From Rivularia sp. PCC 7116 (GTDB lineage Bacteria > Cyanobacteriota > Cyanobacteriia > Cyanobacteriales > Nostocaceae), in the NCBI RefSeq assembly GCF_000316665.1, contig NC_019678.1:7597001-7661000 (forward strand): DNA of 64,000 bases, in the 5' to 3' direction. Position numbers and translations under genes: made by a program. Shown here in pieces: positions 17,492-28,300 of this stretch. Numbering within the stretch: position 1 is the stretch's first letter; each line of letters begins with the position of its first letter. The notes under the pieces were generated by a model. That model searched no databases, was not told the origin of the DNA, and saw only the letters and a list, made by a program, of their open reading frames with translations.

Positions 17492-18399
17492 TTGAATCTC
17501 CTTATAGATCCTTCAAAGCAATTAAATTAATCGGTGTGTTGTGTTGAGGAGCGACTGTTTAAAAACAATCGAAGATGAGTTTGAGTAAGCACCACTTGAG
17601 GTACTAAATTTGACGAAAACTAAAGATAGCATTACCTCTTATAAGAAGCACTTTCTTTGAATTTCCATAACCAACCACTAGATATATACGACACAACAAT
17701 ACGAAATTGCATTTTTAAAATCTGACACGTTTGCCAATAACTTTCAAATGCTTACATGTAATGTCGCCGGACAGCAGCTATTTGATGTTAGCAAATTTGT
17801 GAAAGTTAGCCACTTTTTTTTCAAGTTGCTGTTAGTTTATTAAATCTAATTGAGAATCAAACTTTAAAACAGCTTGCACAACTTAAATGCAGCAAATTCA
17901 TCTATCTTTACACTGAAGTAACTTTTTGCAACTTTTTTTGCCTGCAATTAAGTGTTAACGCCCTACGCGAAGTCAAAAGCAATACAAGTGTATATGAAAG
18001 CTTAATAAATGATTGCACTAATCATTAATAATTAACAACTGATTGCTGCTTCAGTCTCAACAAAAAAATACCCTATTCCTGAAATTTAGTTATTTAGGAG
18101 TATTCATGTGGTAAAAAACAATCCTAATCTCACCCTTTACACTCTTGACAGTTTTAAGATGTTTTTATAAGCAAATTATTAAATTATTAATTCTGGAATA
18201 GTGAAGAGAAAACTAATAAGAGAATCATAAATACATTCTTATAAGACACGCTTTTCATCAAGGCAGTTCCTATCGAATAGTTTTATAAATTAAACCAAAA
18301 TTATATTAGACATTAAGCTACGTAATATATGATGCATCTATCTGTAGAAAAGAAATTTTATAGAATATAAAAAAATAATTAAAAAGTTTGGTATCTAAT
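17492..18399. other. Long AT-rich spacer without recognisable gene
   Basis: About 900 bases between the BON gene start and a family A element. Six frames are broken by frequent stops, and I saw no RNA gene. The first 150 bases upstream of the BON gene probably carry its promoter. Confidence 0.6.
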
Positions 18400-18525
18400 T
18401 AGGAATGGCCGCAACTGGCACATTTATGCTGTAGGGTGCTTGTACACAGATTAATTGTTAAGGGAATAATAAAGCAATGAGTGTACGGCACCATCCGAGT
18501 TGTGTGACGCGCAGCCTTAGTCCTG
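18400..18525 (+). mobile_element. Family A MITE copy 2 (126 bp, degenerate ends), TSD CTAAT
   Basis: It begins TAGGAATGGCCGCAACTGG and ends CAGCCTTAGTCCTG. A perfect 5-bp duplication CTAAT lies at 18395-18399 and 18526-18530. The interior keeps GTAGGGTGCTTGTACAC and GTGTACGGCACC. The degenerate inverted ends suggest an old insertion. A second decayed fragment with GACTTACGCAACTAG and CAGTTGCGTAGC ends follows at 18537-18611. Confidence 0.8.
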
Positions 18526-18766
18526 CTAATATTTATGACTTACGCAACTAGCAGATCGCGTTCGCTCGCACGGTTACGCCGAATGCAATCGTCTTATTAC
18601 AGTTGCGTAGCGCTTAAAAACAGTTTGCTTCTCAGGTTAAGGTAAGAAATAGGCTTTGGAGGCAAAGCCTCCATCTACTACCGATGCAAGATTTGACATC
18701 CTCGCCGCCCTGTAAGTGCAGCGATTCCCATCTATTCAAACAATTCGATTCAGCGAACAAATTTGA

Positions 18767-19441
18767 TTAAAAAGCAGACTCGCGATGGTCAATAATTACA
18801 ACTTTAGAATCCTTGCCCGCTATTGGCTTCGGATTTTGCTCAATATTATTAGTATCGGGGGCAGAATTTATATAGTCAGAATCATTGGCTGCGGAATTAG
18901 GAGCATCGTAAATTTCAAATTCTTCAATCCCGTGATTTTTTACAATTACCTCAGCACTACTAATAGAAGCTTCACTGCCATCTAAAATTAATAGATAATC
19001 ACCGCGCTCAATTCGTTGATTGTATATTTTCGCTCGTTCTTCAGGAATTCCCAAACTCACCAGCGCGCCTAATAAGCCACCAGCAGCGGCACCAATGCTA
19101 GCACCAGCCACAGTTGTAATCAAAGTTGTAGCAATTTCACCAGCAAGCAATATTGCACCAACACCCGGAACAGCCAAACTACCCAAGCCCACAAGTAAAC
19201 CTGTTATACCTGCAAAAACTCCACCTGTAACGGCTCCGGTAGTAGCAACTTCATCAGTTTTGTTGGCAAGCTGTTCCTTAGTCTCTATACCACCAACTTC
19301 ACCATCGCCATCACTATTTCTAGCAATTACAGAAGCTTTATTCATATCGAAACCAGCATCCTTAAGCTCTTGGAGTGCATCTTCAATATTCTTGCGGCTC
19401 GAAAATGTTCCAACAGCACGCTTATGTTCGCCCAAACTCAT
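18767..19441 (-). CDS. General stress protein with YflT-like domain and glycine-rich hydrophobic core
   Basis: 224 residues. The N-terminal YflT-like domain (KRAVGTFSSRKNIEDALQELKDAGFDMNKASVIARN) is followed by a long Gly/Ala/Val hydrophobic region (about 70-135, with GGVFAGITGLLVGLGSLAVPG and ASIGAAAGGLLGALVSLGIP) of the glycine-zipper kind. A second alpha/beta segment follows (ERAKIYNQRIERGDYLLILDG). Homologues are annotated as general stress or heat-induced proteins; a membrane-associated stress role is inferred. Long antisense frames over this gene are shadows of its Gly/Ala-rich codons. Confidence 0.8.
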   Translation of the reverse strand: MSLGEHKRAVGTFSSRKNIEDALQELKDAGFDMNKASVIARNSDGDGEVGGIETKEQLANKTDEVATTGAVTGGVFAGITGLLVGLGSLAVPGVGAILLAGEIATTLITTVAGASIGAAAGGLLGALVSLGIPEERAKIYNQRIERGDYLLILDGSEASISSAEVIVKNHGIEEFEIYDAPNSAANDSDYINSAPDTNNIEQNPKPIAGKDSKVVIIDHRESAF

Positions 19442-19643
19442 TTAAAATCTCCGTTTAGCAATTTAATATAGTTAGTAGTTCGCCACAATCAGTCATAATC
19501 AAAGTTAGACCTACGTGTCCTACTAATGTTCTTGCTTAATAAACTTAAATTGCAATCAATCTCTAGTTAACATGTGCATTTATCTTGAGGAGGAAATTAG
19601 GGAGTAGGAAGTAGCGAGTGTTAATTTGAGGCGTGTTTGTAAA

Positions 19644-19769
19644 CAGGACTTACGTAATTGTCATCAGGTTTTGGTTGGTGCGTGACAGGAAAACCTTATT
19701 ATTGCGTTAGAAATCAAGCGGACTGTCACAGCACCCTACAAGCAAAATGTTCCAGTTGCATAAGTCCTA
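19644..19769 (-). mobile_element. Family A MITE copy 3 (126 bp), TSD GTAAA
   Basis: Ends AGGACTTACGTAA and TTGCATAAGTCCT. Perfect duplication GTAAA at 19639-19643 and 19770-19774. Orientation is reversed relative to copies 1, 4, 5 and 6: the conserved block reads TGTCACAGCACCCTACA near the right end. Confidence 0.9.
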
Positions 19770-19925
19770 GTAAATAAGCGTGTTTGTAACTGAAAACGGA
19801 AATCGCCCCTATAGTTGTTCGGTTCTACTCCTTTCGTTAGAAGACACATTTTAGGTAAGCTCATATGTAGTGAGTCACCAGTTTCTGAAGCTGTTAGTCG
19901 CTTTGAAATAAAGGGGTGAAACCTT

Positions 19926-21464
19926 GTGTATGAGTATAAGTGGATTTTGCCGAGTTTAAAGGAAATTTTAGTTTCAAGTGGAGCATCACTAGCTGAATGT
20001 TCGTTGCATAAAGCACGACAACAATGGCGTACAGCTGCTTCTGCTGCTCAAGAACTGCTGTTAAATTCTTTATCTGTAGTTACACCTGTCACGAATCAGG
20101 GATTAGTTTTGGCTGCGCCTGCACCTGTATTGTGCGAGTCAACGCTCTTGGAGTGTTTGCGGACTGTAACTTTTACGGCAAAGCCATTTAACCCTTTGGC
20201 TTTGATGCCCTTTCAAATGTCTGACAGCAGCGAAGCAGCACAGAAAAATATTTCCGATGAGTCAGTGTTACCTTTGCTGAGGGTAGATCCATTGGCGAAG
20301 GAGCAGTTTTGCTTAATTTTTACTAAAAAGTTTTCATTAATATTAGTTTTAGCCGAAGAAAGTAATGATAAAAGTAAGTTTTTATTTTCTTTCGATCCAG
20401 AAGTAATTAGTCAAGCATGGCAGGCTCTCGCGGGCAGGGTAATGCTAACTAATCCCGATTTATTTGTGGAGTTGGATAATTTAGTACAGGAATATTATCC
20501 GGTTGCACCTGATTATCGATTAGTTATGCAGTTCAGTCAATTGTTGCTGGCGAAGTATCCGGAAACTGAAGATAGAGGAACAAAGTTGCATGGTAAAGGA
20601 GCGGGAGAATTTAAAAGCAAGGTTGAAGAATCACATTGCTCTAGCTACTCTACTGCTACCTCAACAAAACCCTCATCTCGCTCGGATGTTGAGTTATTGC
20701 AGGCTTTCGCTCATGAAGTGCGTACTCCTTTAACAACAATTCGTACTACTACCCGTTTGTTATTGAAGCAAAAAGATTTGCCTGCTAATGTTACTAAAAG
20801 ATTGCAATCTATAGATCGCGAATGTACCGAGCAGATCGACAGAATGGAGCTGTTGTTTAGGGCTGCGGAATTAGAAACATCTTCTTCCCAAAACCCTTCT
20901 AATTCTCAACTAACGTCGATGTGCTTGGAGCAAATGTTGCAGCAAAGTATTCCTCGCTGGCGGCAAGCTGCAAATCGAAGAAATTTAACCTTGGATGTAC
21001 TTGTGCCGCAGCAATTACCGGCGGTGGTAACTAACCCAGGTATGCTTGATAGAGTCCTTACAGGCTTGATGGAAAACTTTACACGTAATTTACCCGCAGG
21101 TAGTAATATTCAAGTTCGAGTAATTCAAGCTGGCGATCAATTAAAGCTGCAATTGCTGCCAAATTCTTCGCAAGATATAAAACAAGCGCAATGTTCTAAT
21201 ACGCCACCCATTCGCAAAGCAATTGGTCAACTTCTAATGTTCCAGCCGGAAACCGGTACAATAAGCCTGAATTTAGCTGCTACGAAGCATTTATTTCAAG
21301 CTATCGGCGGCAAGTTGATTGTACGCGAACGTCCTCAACATGGTGAAATTTTGACGATTTATCTGCCTTTAGAAGGAGTAAATAATTCAAATTCTTGCTT
21401 TGATAAATTTGAGCAATATGGATTGAAAAAGCTCAAAGAGCAAAGGTTAAAAGTCAAGGGTTAA
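19926..21464 (+). CDS. Histidine-kinase-like protein: intact H-box, degraded ATPase domain
   Basis: 512 residues from a GTG start with AAGGGGTG about 8 bases upstream. An N-terminal sensory region of about 220 residues (EQFCLIFTKKFSLILVLAEES, FSFDPEVISQAWQAL) resembles that of the convergent neighbour. The dimerisation domain has an intact phospho-acceptor box AFAHEVRTPLTTIRT with His263. The C-terminal catalytic domain keeps an N-box-like GLMENFTRN, but the DxGxG (G1) and GLGL (G2) motifs are missing; the corresponding place reads LLPNSSQDIKQ. It can probably accept phosphate but not hydrolyse ATP by itself. It ends 97 bp from the convergent kinase, which has the opposite defect. Confidence 0.8.
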   Translation: MYEYKWILPSLKEILVSSGASLAECSLHKARQQWRTAASAAQELLLNSLSVVTPVTNQGLVLAAPAPVLCESTLLECLRTVTFTAKPFNPLALMPFQMSDSSEAAQKNISDESVLPLLRVDPLAKEQFCLIFTKKFSLILVLAEESNDKSKFLFSFDPEVISQAWQALAGRVMLTNPDLFVELDNLVQEYYPVAPDYRLVMQFSQLLLAKYPETEDRGTKLHGKGAGEFKSKVEESHCSSYSTATSTKPSSRSDVELLQAFAHEVRTPLTTIRTTTRLLLKQKDLPANVTKRLQSIDRECTEQIDRMELLFRAAELETSSSQNPSNSQLTSMCLEQMLQQSIPRWRQAANRRNLTLDVLVPQQLPAVVTNPGMLDRVLTGLMENFTRNLPAGSNIQVRVIQAGDQLKLQLLPNSSQDIKQAQCSNTPPIRKAIGQLLMFQPETGTISLNLAATKHLFQAIGGKLIVRERPQHGEILTIYLPLEGVNNSNSCFDKFEQYGLKKLKEQRLKVKG

Positions 21465-21561
21465 AGGATTTTGGATTGCGAGTAGGAAGCTAGGATTATC
21501 AAGTAGCAAGTGATGAGTAAATTATTCTTCATCTTGTCTCCGACTCTCCTTATTCCCCCTG

Positions 21562-22989
21562 TCACTGGGAGACGCTAGGCAAAAGTACTTTAAAGCTAGA
21601 GCCTTCACCCGGCATGGAAGAGACGGATATGCTTCCTCCACAACGTTGGAGTAACTTTTCTACAATAGTTAAACCTAAACCAGCGCTTCCTGTTTCTTCG
21701 TTAACAACTGGGCGCACCTTGTAAAAGCGATTAAATATTTTAGAAATTTCATTTTCTGGAATACCTATACCGGTATCGCGGAATTCTAACTGCACGTAAT
21801 TTGGCTGAATCCGAGTTCTTACCCAAACTTGACCGCCGTTTGGCGTAAATTTTATACAATTAGATAGAAGATTAATTACTATTTGCCTTAATCCACCGCT
21901 AACGCACCAAACATATGGTAGGTCGTTTGGTACGGTATACGCGAGCATGATGCCTCTTTCCTGTGCCAAAGGTTGGTAAGTGCTAACAACACCTGGTACA
22001 ACCTCAGACAAACATACAGGTTCTAGAGAAGTGGATTCCAAATTACGTTCCAACTCTACCAAATCCATTACACCAGTCATCAAATAATTTTGGCGATCGC
22101 ACTCTCGTTTAATCATGTCCAAGTAACGCTGTCGCTGGGTAGTTTTGATACTAGGAGAATTTAATAAGGAAAGTGCAGTTTTTATGTGTGTTAGGGGTGA
22201 AAGTAATTCTTGACACACATTTCTGAGATATTCGTCCTTTGCTTGTAACTTTGTCTGGAGTGTTTTGTTTTGTTCTTTAAAACTACTGAAACGGCTTTTA
22301 TATTTTCGGGAATTTATTTGCTCTTGTCTTTTAATTTGTGCCAGAAATAATTGGCTAGTTAAAGCAGATTTTGGTTCTTGAGGATAACTAAATTCAGGTG
22401 TTGCTAAAAATTCTTCTGAGTTACTTATGTTTTTGATCGCATTTAATACTTGCTCAATTACTTTACCGTCAAAAGTCTGGACAGTTACCAGCGACGGAAT
22501 ATGATGATTACTTTTGCGATCTAAAATCTGCTTTTTAACTTTCCTGAGGGGACGATGTGCCAAAAGCAAGCTGCAAAATTGAGCAGATAAAACAATAAAA
22601 AAATATTCTCGTTCAATTTGGCGATTCTCAGCAATCATTTGTATCAAATTATGCTTTGAACCGGAGTCAGAAGCCGAATCATTGCCAATGGATGCCAGCG
22701 TATTTGAGTTAACCTCTGTGTTTATTTCTCCAGCCTTAGCTAGTTGGCAATTATAGATAAGCGGATTATCAAAATGCTGCCGATACCGCTTTAATTGCGA
22801 GTTAAAAATATCTAACGGAGGAAATTTAGCCACAACAGTAGCTGAAATTTCTTGCTCAATGAGTAAATCAATTTGCGACTTCACCATAGACAGCAAAGTT
22901 GTACAACTAAGATTTAAAGGTTTTGGAGGCAATTGCACTTTCATTGCCGACTGATAAATAGATAAGTTCTGAGGTGGAGATAAATTCAT
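21562..22989 (-). CDS. Histidine-kinase-like protein: Gln in place of phospho-His, intact ATPase domain
   Basis: 475 residues from ATG 22989. The N-terminal sensory region (YFFIVLSAQFCSLLLAHRP, VQTFDGKVIEQVLNAI) is DICT-like and comparable to that of the neighbour. After a coiled-coil stretch, the H-box reads NVCQELLSPLTHIKTAL: the codon at 22210-22212 is CAA, giving Gln260 where His is expected. The HATPase domain is complete: INLLSNCIKFTPNGGQVWV (N-box), FRDTGIGIPE (G1), SAGLGLTIVEKLLQ (G2). It should bind ATP but cannot autophosphorylate on that residue. Whether it phosphorylates the His263 protein, as a split kinase, is an inference. Confidence 0.82.
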   Translation of the reverse strand: MNLSPPQNLSIYQSAMKVQLPPKPLNLSCTTLLSMVKSQIDLLIEQEISATVVAKFPPLDIFNSQLKRYRQHFDNPLIYNCQLAKAGEINTEVNSNTLASIGNDSASDSGSKHNLIQMIAENRQIEREYFFIVLSAQFCSLLLAHRPLRKVKKQILDRKSNHHIPSLVTVQTFDGKVIEQVLNAIKNISNSEEFLATPEFSYPQEPKSALTSQLFLAQIKRQEQINSRKYKSRFSSFKEQNKTLQTKLQAKDEYLRNVCQELLSPLTHIKTALSLLNSPSIKTTQRQRYLDMIKRECDRQNYLMTGVMDLVELERNLESTSLEPVCLSEVVPGVVSTYQPLAQERGIMLAYTVPNDLPYVWCVSGGLRQIVINLLSNCIKFTPNGGQVWVRTRIQPNYVQLEFRDTGIGIPENEISKIFNRFYKVRPVVNEETGSAGLGLTIVEKLLQRCGGSISVSSMPGEGSSFKVLLPSVSQ

Positions 22990-23099
22990 AACAACTAGAG
23001 AAAACAAAAGAAGGAAAACCTAAGAAGTATCTAGCAATAAATAATACTTTCTTAGATTCTCCCCCCTAAGTGTGATTTTTTTACAAAAAGATAGAAAAT

Positions 23100-23325
23100 T
23101 AAAAATTAAAAAATTAAAAATTGGGCATTGGGAATTGGGTAATGGGTAATTGGGCATTGCTAATTGGGCATTGAAAATTAAGTTAGGAGTTAGGAATTTA
23201 ATATGTAGTAGGAGCGTGTTAAGTTCCCTACTAAAAATAAAGTTGCGAAATTTAATTTTCTTCCCATCACCCATGCCCCATTACCCATTACCAATTACCC
23301 ATTACCCATTACCCATTCTTCATCC
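23100..23325. repeat. GGTAATTGGGCATT / ACCCATTACCCATT heptamer clusters
   Basis: The 300-bp spacer between murE and the kinase holds two clusters of degenerate heptamers: TTGGGCATTGGGAATTGGG-type at 23120-23175 and CATTACCCATTACCAATTA-type at 23262-23322. Because they run in opposite sense they could pair as a long imperfect hairpin. No gene. Confidence 0.75.
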
Positions 23326-24835
23326 TTTCCTCTAAAGCTTCTCGGGCGTGTTCTCTATCGTCAAAATGTATTTTTTCAGTACCAAGGATTTGATAATCTT
23401 CATGTCCTTTACCGGCTAATAGTATTCCGTCTCCGGATTCTGCTTCCATAATTGCAGTACGGATAGCGCTAGCTCTATCGCCAATCACCATTGGCTGCAC
23501 TGTATCGGGAATTCCGGTTAAAACATCTTGTAAAATGGCTTCTGGATCTTCAGTGCGGGGATTATCGGAAGTGACTACGGCTAAATCGGCTAAATGAGCG
23601 GCGATTTTACCCATTTTGGGACGCTTGGTTTTGTCTCTATCTCCACCACAGCCAAATACGCAAATCATTTTACCCGGAATAAATGGGCGCGATGCTTTTA
23701 ATAAATTTTCCAAACTATCGGGAGTGTGAGCATAATCTACAATTACGCTGACATCTTGGTTTGAGCTAATTTGGACTCTCTCCATACGTCCGGGAACTCC
23801 CTCAAATTTGGGTATCGCCGACGCTATTAATTGTAAATCTACACCGAAGTGTAAAACGGCTCCTACAGCCGCTAATAGATTTTCTAGATTAAATTGTCCT
23901 ACAAGAGGCGATCTAAAAGCTACTTCACCTTCTGGAGTATGTAAGGTGCCGTTGACTCCATTAGGTTCGTAACTCAACTCGCTCATGTATAAGTCAGCAG
24001 TGGAATCATTGACGCTGTAACTCCATACCTTGCGCTCACTTAAAGATTTTATTAACCGCTTACCATAAACGTCATCGGCGTTAATTATTGCCCTGCCGGT
24101 AAGATAATCAGAACCAAATAGTAAGCTCTTAGCAGCAAAATAATCTTCCATATCCTTGTGGTAATCAAGGTGATCTTGAGTCAAGTTGGTAAATACACCA
24201 ACATCAAATTTGCAACCCAAAACCCTTCCTTGTGCCAAAGCATGGGAACTTACTTCCATAGTTCCATACTCATTACCAGCATCGAGAGCGGCTTTCAACT
24301 GTTTTTGTAACTCAACTGCAAACGGAGTAGTGTAAGCAGCAGTTTGAACAAACCCCTTCCAACGAGTATACAAAGTTCCCATCAAAGCAGCATCTAATTC
24401 AGCTTGCCCCAGAAAATATTCAATTAAATGGCTGGTAGTGGTTTTACCGTTAGTTCCAGTTACCCCAATTAACTTTAACTTGTGTCCGGGATAATCGTAA
24501 AAAGCCGCAGCTAGCTGAGCGCAAGCTTTTGTCATATCAGCCGCCACGATAACCAAAGGAGAATTTCCATCAACTCCTTCTTGATAAGGAGGAGCAAGGG
24601 GAGGATACTTTTGGGCAGCTTGAGGAGAAATTACAGCAGCGATCGCACCAGCTTTAATCGCGCTTTCCCAAAAATCTCCGCCATCAACTCGCGTACCCGG
24701 CATTCCAATAAATACATCCCCAACATTGGTAGCATGGGAATTTGTTGTCAAACCCTTTACTTCGGCATCCATAGCAGGATGCTGGGGTAATTGGGACAAA
24801 CTATCAATAGCACCTAGTAATTCACGCAGTTTCAT
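23309..24835 (-). CDS. murE: UDP-N-acetylmuramoyl-L-alanyl-D-glutamate--2,6-diaminopimelate ligase
   Basis: 508 residues from ATG 24835 (MKLRELLGAID). Mur ligase catalysing ATP-dependent addition of meso-diaminopimelate to UDP-MurNAc-L-Ala-D-Glu in peptidoglycan synthesis, in the cytoplasm. The P-loop VTGTNGKTTTSHLIEYFLG, the central-domain HLDYHKDMEDYFAAK with the carbamylated-Lys region, and the DAP-specifying DNPRTEDP motif in the C-terminal domain are all present. The 22 codons upstream of the ATG are poorly conserved and were excluded. The last codons overlap heptamer repeats (ending MKNG). A glutaredoxin-like gene ends 67 bp upstream on the same strand. Confidence 0.95.
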   Translation of the reverse strand: MKLRELLGAIDSLSQLPQHPAMDAEVKGLTTNSHATNVGDVFIGMPGTRVDGGDFWESAIKAGAIAAVISPQAAQKYPPLAPPYQEGVDGNSPLVIVAADMTKACAQLAAAFYDYPGHKLKLIGVTGTNGKTTTSHLIEYFLGQAELDAALMGTLYTRWKGFVQTAAYTTPFAVELQKQLKAALDAGNEYGTMEVSSHALAQGRVLGCKFDVGVFTNLTQDHLDYHKDMEDYFAAKSLLFGSDYLTGRAIINADDVYGKRLIKSLSERKVWSYSVNDSTADLYMSELSYEPNGVNGTLHTPEGEVAFRSPLVGQFNLENLLAAVGAVLHFGVDLQLIASAIPKFEGVPGRMERVQISSNQDVSVIVDYAHTPDSLENLLKASRPFIPGKMICVFGCGGDRDKTKRPKMGKIAAHLADLAVVTSDNPRTEDPEAILQDVLTGIPDTVQPMVIGDRASAIRTAIMEAESGDGILLAGKGHEDYQILGTEKIHFDDREHAREALEERMKNG

Positions 24836-24901
24836 TTCGTCGTCCTCGTCACACGCATTGCTTGCGCTTATTCTGCAACATTTTTCACGATATACAAACA
24901 C

Positions 24902-25168
24902 TTAAATATACTTCCGGAGAGTTTTTTCTAACTGACTTACCGAAGTACGGGGAGAAGGGCGGGGAATTGTTTGCAAACTATCATCTTTTGCTACACACAG
25001 TACGGGCACTTCATACTGATAAGCAGCAAACCAATCTTCACGAGTGGTAATATCTCGCACCTCAAAATCAAGAGAAGCTAAATCCTGGGTTTGCAGTATG
25101 GTTTCCAATTTTTCCTGCAAACCCTCGCATAAATGACATCCCGGCTTACTGTATAAAATTAGTTTCAT
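24902..25168 (-). CDS. Glutaredoxin-family (DUF836-like) thiol protein
   Basis: 88 residues with a thioredoxin fold: LILYSKPGCHLCEGLQEKL contains the C-x2-C redox pair near the N-terminus, followed by DFEVRDITTREDWFAAYQYEVPVLCVA with the cis-Pro. Typical of the short glutaredoxin-like proteins found in cyanobacteria. It lies 67 bp upstream of murE on the same strand and may share a transcript. Partner unknown. Confidence 0.82.
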   Translation of the reverse strand: MKLILYSKPGCHLCEGLQEKLETILQTQDLASLDFEVRDITTREDWFAAYQYEVPVLCVAKDDSLQTIPRPSPRTSVSQLEKTLRKYI

Positions 25169-25171
25169 AAT

Positions 25172-25330
25172 GAATTTGGTAATTGGTAATTGGTAATTGG
25201 TAATTGGTAATTGGGCATTGGTAATTGGGCATTGGTAATTGGAAACTTTTCACTGCCCACTGCTCACTGATAACTGCTCACTGCTCACTGCTCACTGCTC
25301 ACTGCTCACTGCTCACTGTCCGCTGTTCGC
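25172..25330. repeat. Dense heptamer arrays (GGTAATT)n and (CACTGCT)n
   Basis: Two arrays lie head to tail in a divergent spacer. (GGTAATT) has about five perfect copies plus variants at 25176-25245. (CACTGCT) has about nine copies at 25253-25322, including six nearly perfect consecutive units. These are the longest heptamer tracts in the window. Confidence 0.9.
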
Positions 25331-25390
25331 TGCGAACATAAATTTGGGAACTATAAATATTGAAGGCTATTTTAAAATCCTATTTTTACA

Positions 25391-28300
25391 ATGAATGAAA
25401 ATTCTATCACTATTGATAAAAGTATTTATGAATCTCTTATACAAGAAAATCAGCAGCTAAAAGCAGAATTACAATGGTCGCAACAATTATTCCAGCTTGC
25501 GATTGATAATATCCCGCATTCTATGTTCTGGAAAGATCGGAATTCAGTTTATCTGGGCTGTAACCGCAATCTTGCTGAAGATGCTGGTGTGGATAAACCA
25601 GAAAATATAGTAGGTAAAAGCGATTACGATTTACCTTGGACAAAAGAGGAAGCACAATGGTTTCGCGAATGCGATAAGCGGGTTATGGATAGTGGTTTAC
25701 CCGAACTCAATATTATCGAAACTCAAGTTCAAGCAGATGGGAACCGTTTCTGGCTGGATACAAATAAAATTCCTTTACGCGATGGTGAAGGTAATGTAGT
25801 TGGAATTTTCGGTACTTACGAAAACATTACTCAACGAAAGCAAGTAGAAGAAAACCTCAAAAAATTAAATGAGACACTAGAAGCAAGGGTTGAAAGACGT
25901 ACAGCAAAGCTACGTGAAACTGAAGCGCGTCTTTCTCGATTAGCAGATAACGTTCCGGGGATGATTTACCAGTTTCAACTAAACCCCGATGGTGTAATAT
26001 CTTTTCCCTACGTTTCTTCTGGCTGTCAAGACATTTGGGAAGTTGAACCGCAAGAGGTATATGACGATGGCGAGCTACTGTTTAGAATGATTTATCCCGA
26101 AGACCTATTAAAGTTGAAGAACGCAATTGTTAAATCTGCTGAAACTTTGGAAAATTGGGAATCTGAATGGCGGATGACTACTGGGAGTGGTCAATATAAG
26201 TGGTTGAAAGGTATATCAAAACCTCAATTACAAACGGATAAGTCTATTCTTTGGGATGGGTGTATAGTTGATATTACTCAGCGCAAACAAGCAGAAAATG
26301 CGCTACAAAAACTGAATGAAGAATTAGAAGCAAGAGTCGCACAACGTACCGCAGAACTTGCAAAAACCGAAGCAAGATTAAAAAAACTGACAGACAACGT
26401 ACCGGGAATGATTTACGAATTTTGTTTACATCCCGACGCTACAATGTCATTTCCTTATGTTTCTTCGGGATGTGAGGAAATTTTTGAAATTAAGCCATCA
26501 CAATTAACACAACCTGAAAGTAGTGAATTAGTATTTAGTGATATCCATCCCGAGGATCTTCCTCAAGTAGAAAAAAGTATTGCAATTTCTGCTCAGACTT
26601 TAAGAAATTGGGAACATGAGTGGCGAAGTATAACTGCAAGTAATAGAAAAAAGTGGTTAAAAGGTATTGCGAAGCCCGAATTACAAGTAGATAATTCGAT
26701 TATTTGGTACGGTTGTGTTGTAGATATTACAGAGCAGAAAAAAGTCGAAGCCAAATTAAGAGAAAAAGAACAATTTCTACGCAGTATTTACGATGGATTG
26801 GAACATAATATCTACGTTCTTGATGTTGAAGGTGACGAATTACTTTGTGTAGGTATCAACTCTTTCGGACTACGAATGATGGGTTTATCTACTGCTGAAG
26901 TTATTGGTAAAACAGTCAAAGAATTATTTGGCTTGGAAGCATCAGCAGATATATATCTAAGATGTAAAAAATGTATAGAAACGGGTAAAGCTATTACTTA
27001 CGAAGAAACTTTAACGTTGCAAGGTCGAGAAATGTGTTTTTTAACAACTCTTAACCCTATCAAAGATAGTCAAGGTGAGGTTTATAGATTAATAGGAACT
27101 ACTTTAAATATTACCGAACGCAAGCAAGCAGAAGAAAAACTTCAAGCAAGCCAACACTTTATTCAAAGAATTACAGATTCTTCTCCTAACGTTCTTTATA
27201 TCTACGATTTTGAAAAACAGAAAACAATTTACGTCAATAAAGAAGCTGTTAGCTTCCTTGGTCACTTTAAGGAAGATATTCTCGCTTCGATAGACGAGCT
27301 AATGCTTGAAATAACTCATCCACAAGACTTAGAAAAAATTGTTTCTCAACAGCAAAAAATGCTTGCTGCTGCTGATGGAGACATTTTAGAGTTTGAATAT
27401 CGCCTCAAAGATTCAGATGAAGAATGGCACTGGTTTTACGATAGACAAATGGTTTTTAATCGTAAAGAAGATGGTACGGTTAAACAAATACTAGGTGTCG
27501 CAACCGATATTACCAAACGCAAACAAGCAGAAATAGAGGTACAGCAAAAAGCGATTGAGTTAGAAAATACCCTCAAGAAACTACAAGAAACTCAAGCCCA
27601 ACTAATTCAAACAGAAAAAATGTCTGGTTTAGGACAAATGGTAGCAGGGGTAGCTCATGAAATTAATAACCCTGCAAATTTTATTCATGCAAATGTTTCT
27701 TTTGTTGAAGAATATAGCCAAGACTTAATCCGACTTGTAGAGCTTTATCAAAAGCATTACTCAAATCCAGTACCAGAAATTCAAGAAGAAATTGACAATA
27801 TAGACCTTGATTTTCTCAAAATTGATTTGCAAAATATTGTTCGCTCAATGGGAGAAGGAACGCGACGTATCCGAGAAATTGTTTTATCATTACGTAATTT
27901 TTCACGCTTAGATGAAGCCGAATTTAAGGAAGTAAATATCCACGAAGGACTAGAATCTACATTAATGATTTTACAAAACCGTTTAAAGCTAAAAAATAAT
28001 TCATCTGGTATTGCGGTGATTGAAGAATACGGCAATCTTCCTTTAATTGAATGCTACCCTTCTCAACTAAATCAAGTATTTCTGAATATCTTGGTTAATG
28101 CAATTGATGCTTTAGAAGAGCAAATATCCAAAAAGAATGGTTTTATTCCCAAAATTACAATTTTGACTAAAAAAATCAATCAAAATACTGCTCAAATTTG
28201 CATTTCCGATAACGGCTGCGGCATTCCTCCAAGCATTGTACCAAAACTTTTTAATCCTTTTTTCACCACTAAAGAAGTAGGAAAAGGTACGGGTTTAGGC

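Noticed and set aside
18685-18735. Possible IS200/IS605 right end (GACATCCTCGCCGCCCTGTAAG)
   Set aside because: The sequence recalls ends of such elements in cyanobacteria, but there is no tnpA or tnpB gene or left end, so it is not called.
19020-19445. 141-residue plus-strand frame
   Set aside because: Antisense shadow of the Gly/Ala-rich YflT-type gene; its Pro/Ala-rich composition is the expected artefact.
25172-25330. Possible CRISPR array
   Set aside because: Units are 7 bp with no spacers; these are heptamer tandem repeats.
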